DNA of 64,000 nt from Bacteroidota bacterium (GTDB lineage: Bacteria > Bacteroidota > Bacteroidia > Sphingobacteriales > Sphingobacteriaceae). Shown here in pieces: positions 57,932-64,000 of the stretch. The DNA is taken from positions 62,001 through 126,000 of the forward strand of contig JAEYZM010000005.1 of assembly GCA_023427985.1 (NCBI GenBank), written 5' to 3'. Both the position numbers and the translations under genes were made by a program. How positions within the stretch are numbered: position 1 is the first letter of the stretch; each line of letters begins with the position of its first letter. The notes beneath the pieces are model-generated. The model searched no databases and was not told the origin of the DNA. It saw nothing but the letters and a program-made list of their open reading frames with translations.

Positions 57932-59836
57932 ATGTCAAAAATTATTGGAATAGACTTAGGAACAACGAACTCATGCGTTTCTGTAATGGAAGGTAATGAG
58001 CCAGTAGTTATACCAAATTCAGAAGGAAAAAGAACTACTCCTTCTATCGTTTCTTTTGCTGATAATGGCGAACGTAAAATTGGTGACCCAGCAAAACGTC
58101 AAGCCATTACCAACCCAACAAAAACCATTTTCTCCATCAAGAGATTTATGGGTAACTCTTTCTCTGAAGTTTCTAACGAAGTAGGTAGAGTGCCTTATAA
58201 AGTAGTGAAAGGCGACAACAATACACCACGTGTGCAAATTGATGATCGCATGTATACACCTCAAGAATTATCGGCAATGATCCTTCAAAAAATGAAGAAG
58301 ACTGCTGAAGATTATTTGGGTCAAGAAGTAAAAGAAGCTGTGATCACAGTACCTGCATATTTTAACGATGCACAACGTCAAGCAACGAAAGAAGCGGGCG
58401 AAATTGCAGGATTGAATGTTCGCAGAATTATTAACGAACCTACAGCTGCAGCTTTAGCTTATGGTTTAGATAAAGCACATAAAGATATGAAGATTGTGGT
58501 GTTCGACTGTGGTGGTGGAACGCATGACGTATCGGTGCTTGAATTAGGTGATGGTGTGTTCGAAGTTAAATCGACCGATGGTGATACACACTTAGGTGGT
58601 GATGATTTCGACCAAGTGATTATCGATTGGTTAGCGGACGAATTTAAAAACGACGAAAACATCGACCTACGTAAAGACCCAATGGCTTTACAACGATTGA
58701 AAGAAGCTGCTGAAAAAGCTAAGATTGAATTGTCTTCTACAACACAATCGGAAATCAACTTGCCATACATCACAGCAGTTGATGGAGTGCCTAAACATTT
58801 AGTGCGTTCATTAACGCGTGCAAAATTTGAATCATTAGCAGATTCATTAATCAAGAGAACCATCGAGCCATGTAGAACAGCATTGAAGAATGCAGGGTAT
58901 TCTACATCGGACATCGACGAAATAATTTTAGTAGGTGGTAGTACACGTATACCTGCAATCCAAGCGGCAGTTGAATCGTTCTTCGGTAAATCGCCATCGA
59001 AAGGTGTAAACCCTGACGAAGTAGTTGCAATTGGTGCGGCAATTCAAGGTGGTGTGTTAACGGGCGATGTGAAGGATGTATTGTTGTTAGACGTAACTCC
59101 ATTATCATTGGGTATTGAAACAATGGGTGGTGTGATGACGAAATTAATTGAGGCAAATACTACGATCCCAACTAAACGTTCGGAAGTGTTCTCAACAGCA
59201 TCTGACAGTCAGCCTACAGTAGAAATTCACGTATTACAAGGTGAGCGTCCGATGGCAAATCAAAACAGAACGATTGGCCGTTTCCACTTAGATGGTATTC
59301 CGCCAGCGCCTCGTGGTGTTCCGCAAATTGAAGTAACATTTGATATCGATGCAAATGGTATCTTACATGTGAGTGCGAAAGATAAAGGAACTGGTAAAGA
59401 ACAAAAAATTAGAATTGAAGCATCATCGGGTTTATCGGATGCCGACATTCAAAAGATGAAGCAAGAAGCAGAAGCGAATGCAGAAGCAGATAGAAAAGCA
59501 AAAGAAGAAGTTGATAAATTAAATGCGGCTGACTCTTTGATTTTCCAAACTGAAAAACAAATTAAAGATTACGGCGATAAGTTGAGTGGCGCGAACAAAG
59601 AAAACATTGAAGCAGCCTTGAAAAAATTAAAAGATGCGCATGCTGCAAAAGATTTCGATGCGATGGATGCTGCACAAACTGAATTGACGAATGCTTGGAA
59701 TGCTGCATCGGAAGAATTGTACAAAGCAACGCAAGAAGCTGGAGCTGCAGATGCAAATGCTGGAGCCGATGCAGGCGCGGGCAATGCGAGTGCAGGACCA
59801 GATGTTCAAGACGTGAATTTCGAAGAAGTGAAGTAA
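57932..59836 (+). CDS. dnaK: Chaperone DnaK (Hsp70)
   Basis: The 634-residue protein has the ATPase domain (IIGIDLGTTNSCVSVMEGNE, then VFDCGGGTHDVSVLELGDG) and the substrate-binding domain (LLLDVTPLSLGIETMGGVMT). A helical lid and a low-complexity Ala/Gly/Asp tail end in GPDVQDVNFEEVK, the EEVK-like tail for co-chaperones. The ATG at 57932 gives the family start. dnaJ and grpE are not in the window. Confidence 0.97.
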   Translation: MSKIIGIDLGTTNSCVSVMEGNEPVVIPNSEGKRTTPSIVSFADNGERKIGDPAKRQAITNPTKTIFSIKRFMGNSFSEVSNEVGRVPYKVVKGDNNTPRVQIDDRMYTPQELSAMILQKMKKTAEDYLGQEVKEAVITVPAYFNDAQRQATKEAGEIAGLNVRRIINEPTAAALAYGLDKAHKDMKIVVFDCGGGTHDVSVLELGDGVFEVKSTDGDTHLGGDDFDQVIIDWLADEFKNDENIDLRKDPMALQRLKEAAEKAKIELSSTTQSEINLPYITAVDGVPKHLVRSLTRAKFESLADSLIKRTIEPCRTALKNAGYSTSDIDEIILVGGSTRIPAIQAAVESFFGKSPSKGVNPDEVVAIGAAIQGGVLTGDVKDVLLLDVTPLSLGIETMGGVMTKLIEANTTIPTKRSEVFSTASDSQPTVEIHVLQGERPMANQNRTIGRFHLDGIPPAPRGVPQIEVTFDIDANGILHVSAKDKGTGKEQKIRIEASSGLSDADIQKMKQEAEANAEADRKAKEEVDKLNAADSLIFQTEKQIKDYGDKLSGANKENIEAALKKLKDAHAAKDFDAMDAAQTELTNAWNAASEELYKATQEAGAADANAGADAGAGNASAGPDVQDVNFEEVK

Positions 59837-59855
59837 GTAGAATAATAGATATGAG

Positions 59856-59890
59856 AAAGGGCCGAACAAATTGTTTGGCCCTTTTTTATT
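59856..59890 (+). terminator. Terminator of dnaK
   Basis: AAAGGGCC (59856-59863) pairs with GGCCCTTT (59877-59884), extended by an inner GAACAA/TTGTTT pair, then TTTTATT. Confidence 0.88.
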
Positions 59891-59927
59891 TATATATTTT
59901 TATGCCGATGTGTTAGCAATTGGGAAT

Positions 59928-62144
59928 TTATTCCAATATGATTTTATGATGTTCAATTCCCTTAGTCGATTTTATTTTTAACACAAACAAACCCTTTGAA
60001 ATTAACTCGGTATCTATTCTGAAAGTATCCAAATTGCTATGTGCTGTATAAAGTAATTTCCCTTGCATATCTGTTAATTCAATCTCAAAAGATCCCAAGT
60101 TATTTTTTGATTTTACAAACAAGTCTCCTAAATCTGAATTGCTTGGATTTGGATATACAACAAATTCATTGTCCTTCACTTGATTCGTTTTTATTCCTAC
60201 TGATGTAGATTTTTTGTATTCGTATAAACCGTGTGAACTCACTGCAATTATTACGCTGTCGTAAAAATACAAACCATTTATGCTGATGTTTTTCGATAAT
60301 CCATCATTGTACGATTTCCATGTAGATCCGAAATCATCGGAACCAATCATAGTAACAGAACTTTGTTGTAAGGAATCAAAACCTAAACAGAAAATATCTT
60401 TTTCTTTGTAGAAGAAACTTTGTCCAGAGTATGGATTGTTGGTATAGAATTGATAAGGCTGATAGCGCAATGATTTTTCAAACACTAAACTATCGTTTGA
60501 AAATTTGAACAATGAATCGGGCGCGTTCATTTGATTTTTCAAATAATAAAATACGTTGTTGTGGATCGATGTGTTCTCGTACCATACATTACCCATGGTA
60601 TGTTTCATTTTGGTAAATACAAAATTGCTGTCCATCTTATATATGTTTGCAACTGCTTTGCTGTTTACCCATTCGTTAAAAGAAATCACTACATCGCCAT
60701 TCACACCAGCTTCTGCATTGAATTGCATTAATGCTGGAGGCATAGCACTTGTTAAATTTTGCCAAGCATTATTTTTGTCTTTGTAAAACCAATAACTTTT
60801 ATTGAAGTTGGGCTCTGTAAGTGTCATGAACAAACCGTTCTTAGAAACAGAGAGTATTTGTCTTTGAATGTAAGCGGGTACAGGCATTGCAAGACTGTCC
60901 CAAGTTGTACCATCGGCAGAAATATAAACTTTTTCTGAGTTAGGTAAGTAAGGGCTGTATTTATACAAATACGAATCGCTTGCAGTTAATTTATTTGCAT
61001 AATGCGAGAATGATGTTCCATTGATTTTTGAGAAATTCATTTTATCGCTCGATGAAAATAAATATTTTCCAGAGCTAATAAATAGTTTGCCTTTGAACTC
61101 TGTAATAGTTTCGAGCATCAAACTTGTTAAGCCATTGACTTTTGGACTCATGTTTAAAATGCTATCTAATTCAAAAATTCCAGCGCGAGTAGTGCCATAT
61201 GTTTTTCCAGCAATTTTTCTTATGCTACTGAAGTAATCATTTAATGGGCTGATTGGTACTTGAGTCCAAGTGATTCCATTGGTACTTTTTAGGAAATAAT
61301 TTTCAGAAAAAAACGGATGATAACATACATCACCTGTGCTGTATAGTTTTAGATAGTTTGCCGTAAATTGAGTGCCGTATTGCCAAGCATTTCCATCGTA
61401 TCCATACAATCGAGTTGCTTCAATTGCAAAGTTAGAATTGTATAATGGAACCATTGCTACTAAGTTGTTATTAACAATACTTAGTCCTCGAATATCAGCA
61501 TCGCCCGGCATTCCAGCTAGGTTAACATTTGCTAATTTATTACTCGAGTTGATGTTCATCAAAGCAGGACTTTTCGCTGCCCATTGAGAGCCGAACAATC
61601 CCCATGCATAGATTTCATTGTTGAGTGTTGTGAGGCTAAGCCTTGCATCGGAAGAGTCGCATACCGACCAATTCTGGCCCTTATCCGTAGAAAGATAAAT
61701 TTTAGTTTTGTTTGTAAAGTTGTCGTTTATGGCGATGTACAGTTTGTTGTTTTTCATAGCAAAGCTAGAGTTCCAATTCAATGGCAATGCGCTTAAATCA
61801 ATAGGTGCCCAATTTAATCCAGCATTACTACTGATGAATAAATTAGATCTGAAAAATGCATAAATGGTATCGCCATTTCTATGCAAAGGATCTGGTTCTA
61901 GGTCGTTAATAAAATTGCTTAAAGCAGAATCCATGTCGGACGATATTTTCTGCCAGCTTGCGGCATTATCGTTGCTGGAGTACACTCCATCGGTTGTGAG
62001 CAATAAGATATTGCCATTACCTAAGTCATGAATTTCTGAACAGGCTGCGCCAGAAATACTGGTATTGCGCTGCCAGGAGTTTTGTGCTAACACATCGGTA
62101 CAAATACAATATGCAAAGCAAAATAGGATAAATAGTTTTTTCAT
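59928..62144 (-). CDS. Large T9SS-exported Asp-box-rich protein
   Basis: The 738-residue protein has a signal peptide (MKKLFILFCFAYCICTDVLA) and many Asp-box-like units (SSNDNAASWQ, SSNAGLNWAP, STDKGQNWSV, SSDKMNFS, GSDDFGSTWKSY). They suggest one or two propeller domains. The C-terminal type A sorting domain begins VYPNPSNSDLGDLFVKSKNN. No catalytic set is apparent. It is related in layout to the protein at 14449-15660. Confidence 0.85.
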   Translation of the reverse strand: MKKLFILFCFAYCICTDVLAQNSWQRNTSISGAACSEIHDLGNGNILLLTTDGVYSSNDNAASWQKISSDMDSALSNFINDLEPDPLHRNGDTIYAFFRSNLFISSNAGLNWAPIDLSALPLNWNSSFAMKNNKLYIAINDNFTNKTKIYLSTDKGQNWSVCDSSDARLSLTTLNNEIYAWGLFGSQWAAKSPALMNINSSNKLANVNLAGMPGDADIRGLSIVNNNLVAMVPLYNSNFAIEATRLYGYDGNAWQYGTQFTANYLKLYSTGDVCYHPFFSENYFLKSTNGITWTQVPISPLNDYFSSIRKIAGKTYGTTRAGIFELDSILNMSPKVNGLTSLMLETITEFKGKLFISSGKYLFSSSDKMNFSKINGTSFSHYANKLTASDSYLYKYSPYLPNSEKVYISADGTTWDSLAMPVPAYIQRQILSVSKNGLFMTLTEPNFNKSYWFYKDKNNAWQNLTSAMPPALMQFNAEAGVNGDVVISFNEWVNSKAVANIYKMDSNFVFTKMKHTMGNVWYENTSIHNNVFYYLKNQMNAPDSLFKFSNDSLVFEKSLRYQPYQFYTNNPYSGQSFFYKEKDIFCLGFDSLQQSSVTMIGSDDFGSTWKSYNDGLSKNISINGLYFYDSVIIAVSSHGLYEYKKSTSVGIKTNQVKDNEFVVYPNPSNSDLGDLFVKSKNNLGSFEIELTDMQGKLLYTAHSNLDTFRIDTELISKGLFVLKIKSTKGIEHHKIILE

Positions 62145-62149
62145 AAAAT

Positions 62150-62854
62150 TTGGTTAGTTCCTGCAAATTGATGGATTATTATAGAATTATGCCATACCCG
62201 CTGCAGGGTATTTTATTTTACGTACATTTGAATTTCGATTACTATTGGTCAACTGGTGCCACAAGTTCTAGAATTAAAGTAATACATCCGGGTAAATATT
62301 TCTTAACGGTGTCCATGAATGGTTGTCTATCTAAGACCGATAGTATTATCATTGAAAATTTACCTGAGAAAGATTCCATACCAATTTATTTGGATGCATT
62401 AGATACCTGTATGTTTAGATTTTATACCGATCAGACTACGAACTACACGGTTGAATGGGATTTTGGCGATGGTACAAAAGTAGTTGGGTTCGATGTCTTA
62501 CATAAATTCCCAGAGAATAAAATGTATAAAGTTACATCGCGAAGACTTACATCTAATTCTTTTTGTTTGCGTAAAAACATTTCAGAAAAAAATGTGGATG
62601 TAACGTGCATGCCTGCAACAGTTGAGGAGATCAGCAATAATGGAATTAGTATTTATCCTAACCCATCGCATGATTTTATTTATGTAGCGAGCGAGGATAA
62701 AATTCTAGGCATAGAAATCTTCAATCTGCAAGGTGCAAAAGTGCTCGAAACGAAATCTACAAGAATCAATGTAGAAACATTTTCAAATGGGATGTATTTG
62801 CTTACGGTTCATACTAGGAATGGCCTAATTAGAACTAAGTTTTTCAAGCAGTAA
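62150..62854 (+). pseudogene. 3' remnant of a T9SS PKD-type surface protein
   Basis: The reading frame has no signal peptide and starts only at a TTG in the 5' region of the divergent gene. From about 62230 it reads FDYYWSTGATSSRIKVIHPG, an Ig-like end of a large adhesin. A PKD fragment (VEWDFGDGTKVV) and a sorting domain (SIYPNPSHDFIYVASEDKIL) follow. The front of the protein seems to have been lost; the sequence left is unlikely to be exported. Confidence 0.72.
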
Positions 62855-62862
62855 ATTTTGGT

Positions 62863-63253
62863 TTACTTGAGTTTATAGAATATGCCAATAGATGTATTAA
62901 AATCTTTGTAATAAGATTTGTATACATCACCATCTGCAGTATTTGAAAACACATCGTGTCTAATTCGGCACTAAATCTTTTATTCTATAACCTCGATTTA
63001 AATATTCTAGCCCCGACTCTAAGCTAAATTTTTTATTTATTGAATAGATCAGATTTATCGAATGGTAGTTCGATGTCTTTATATGATTGTTTTTTATATC
63101 GAATTTGTAAATTTAATTTGAAAAATCATCAAACAAAACTTGTTTAGTGAGTCTACTATTGAACCCGATGCCCGAGCTAATACCAATTTCCAATTGAGCA
63201 TTTGCTTGAATCGCAAATAAGCAAACAGCAAATAGCAGTATTAGATTTTTCAT
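62863..63253 (-). pseudogene. Decayed outer-membrane beta-barrel protein gene
   Basis: The 5' end at 63253 encodes a good signal peptide (MKNLILLFAVCLFAIQANAQ) and the barrel start LEIGISSGIGFNSRL, but a TAA stops after 46 residues. Downstream, other frames carry barrel-like pieces: IELPFDKSDLFNK, KFSLESGLEYLNRGYRIKDL and DFNTSIGIFYKLK. Two or more frameshifts and deletions are needed to join them. This is a degraded porin-family gene. Confidence 0.75.
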
Positions 63254-63358
63254 TTGTTTTGATTTGGTATAAATATACAAAATTATTAATCGATTAAAAT
63301 TAATAATACTGCCAATATTTGGCACTGAGTTCTTTTATACTTGTGGTAAAGAGATTTT

Positions 63359-63742
63359 ATGCCTAATAAACAAGAATTAATATTGAGTCGTTTTAGTAAA
63401 TTATGGCAAGAACATCCAGAATGGAGCTTCGGTAAATTGATAACGGTAATCATCGGCCTAAACGATATAGATCATCAATTATTTCATATCAGCGATGAAG
63501 ATTTATTCCGACGCATCGTATCCTTGAAGAAAAATTCTAATGCGTATCAGCTCGTAGAATTACCTGAACCGATGCATGGATTAACGAAAGAGATTGTGTT
63601 TTTATTAAATGAGTTAATTGAAACAATACGTGCGCAAAAATTCGACGATTATAGATCCGAGAAATATGAAATCCTTGTTGCCTATGCTTTGTTTCAAGAT
63701 GAGTTGAAATTTATGAAGAAACATTTGGAGGGGAAGTTGTGA
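63359..63742 (+). CDS. Hypothetical protein (127 aa)
   Basis: I recognise no family. The protein is soluble and helical; it begins MPNKQELILSRFSKLWQEHP, then EWSFGKLITVIIGLND and ISDEDLFRRIVSLKK. The pattern is reminiscent of small proteins seen in toxin-immunity or DUF1040-like groups, but I cannot assign it. No signal peptide is seen, and the convergent gene ends 12 bases away. Confidence 0.65.
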   Translation: MPNKQELILSRFSKLWQEHPEWSFGKLITVIIGLNDIDHQLFHISDEDLFRRIVSLKKNSNAYQLVELPEPMHGLTKEIVFLLNELIETIRAQKFDDYRSEKYEILVAYALFQDELKFMKKHLEGKL

Positions 63743-63754
63743 GCTTGAAGGAGT

Positions 63755-64000
63755 TTATTCCTCCATCTCCTCCCCATTATCCCGCTCCTCCCAAACATCA
63801 TTCTCAAAATCATGCCTCGACTCAATATCTGGTTCATATAATCCATGTGCATCTTCCTCTAAATCGTATTGATGCTTTTCTAATCGGTCTTCAATATTTT
63901 GTTTGCCGTAGTTTAAAGTGTTTAGCAAATCAGCAATTGGACTACCGGTTGTAAAGTGATTATTTAAACGTTTAATTAAAGCATCACTTAATGTAAATTC
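63755..64000 (-). CDS. C-terminal part of an unidentified gene running off the right edge
   Basis: The frame is open from base 64000 to a TAA at 63755-63757 and codes for 81 residues. It begins EFTLSDALIKRLNNHFTTGS, continues GKQNIEDRLEKHQYDLEEDA and ends in a very acidic stretch (DVWEERDNGEEMEE). The start is outside the window. Acidic C-termini like this occur in many proteins, so no function is given. Coding is supported by the unbroken frame. Confidence 0.6.
   Translation of the reverse strand, partial: EFTLSDALIKRLNNHFTTGSPIADLLNTLNYGKQNIEDRLEKHQYDLEEDAHGLYEPDIESRHDFENDVWEERDNGEEMEE

Overview
This window looks like a chromosomal segment of a Bacteroidota bacterium, probably of the Chitinophagales/Sphingobacteriales kind (inference). 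The signs are AT-rich DNA, several -7 promoter elements of the form TAnnTTTG (often with TTG or TTTG exactly 19 bases upstream), almost no Shine-Dalgarno sequences, type IX secretion (T9SS) C-terminal sorting domains, TonB-dependent receptors and the Bacteroidota order of ribosomal protein genes.

Region 1 (1-8986) is accessory. It is a complete integron-like array read leftward on the minus strand: a tyrosine recombinase (7865-8986), a candidate promoter and attI region (about 7749-7862), then at least six gene cassettes separated by attC-like sites of 136-146 bp. In each bounded cassette the first bases after the crossover point are complementary to the R'' box of that cassette's own terminal attC, which is the mark of cassettes inserted as circles. 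The cassettes carry an FMN reductase, a PD-(D/E)XK-like protein, several membrane or exported proteins of unknown function, and a two-gene module with its own promoter. A full-length IS3-family element (1822-3254) sits in the loop of one attC. The array ends in a stub of an attC beside the 3' end of an IS110-family transposase and a structured non-coding stretch. The recombinase has no visible IntI-specific insertion and points the same way as the cassettes.

Region 2 (9107-20523) holds mixed housekeeping genes: a DUF1275 membrane protein, an exported hydrolase, a Crp/Fnr regulator followed by a TPR histidine kinase and a NarL-type response regulator, T9SS-exported proteins, an MFS transporter with a palindrome at its start, tRNA-Asn and a PfkB sugar kinase.

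Region 3 (20577-29837) is metal handling. A HYC_CC_PP protein, TonB receptor and double-HMA protein suggest copper. A DUF4856-imelysin-HTTM-TonB receptor operon, preceded by two direct repeats, suggests iron uptake.

Region 4 (29943-37850) has accA, a DUF2723 membrane glycosyltransferase-like protein, tRNA-Gln, prs, rplY and pth. A four-helix-bundle (S23) gene flanked by 31-bp perfect inverted repeats interrupts rplY-pth.

Region 5 (37928-56501) is the str-S10-spc-alpha ribosomal supercluster from rpsL to rplQ, including fusA, secY, map, infA and rpoA, with several leader hairpins and an internal promoter. Region 6 (56589-64000) has a lipoprotein, dnaK, a large T9SS protein, two decayed surface-protein genes, a small hypothetical gene and a gene running off the right edge. 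A dispersed family of short intergenic repeats follows several genes.
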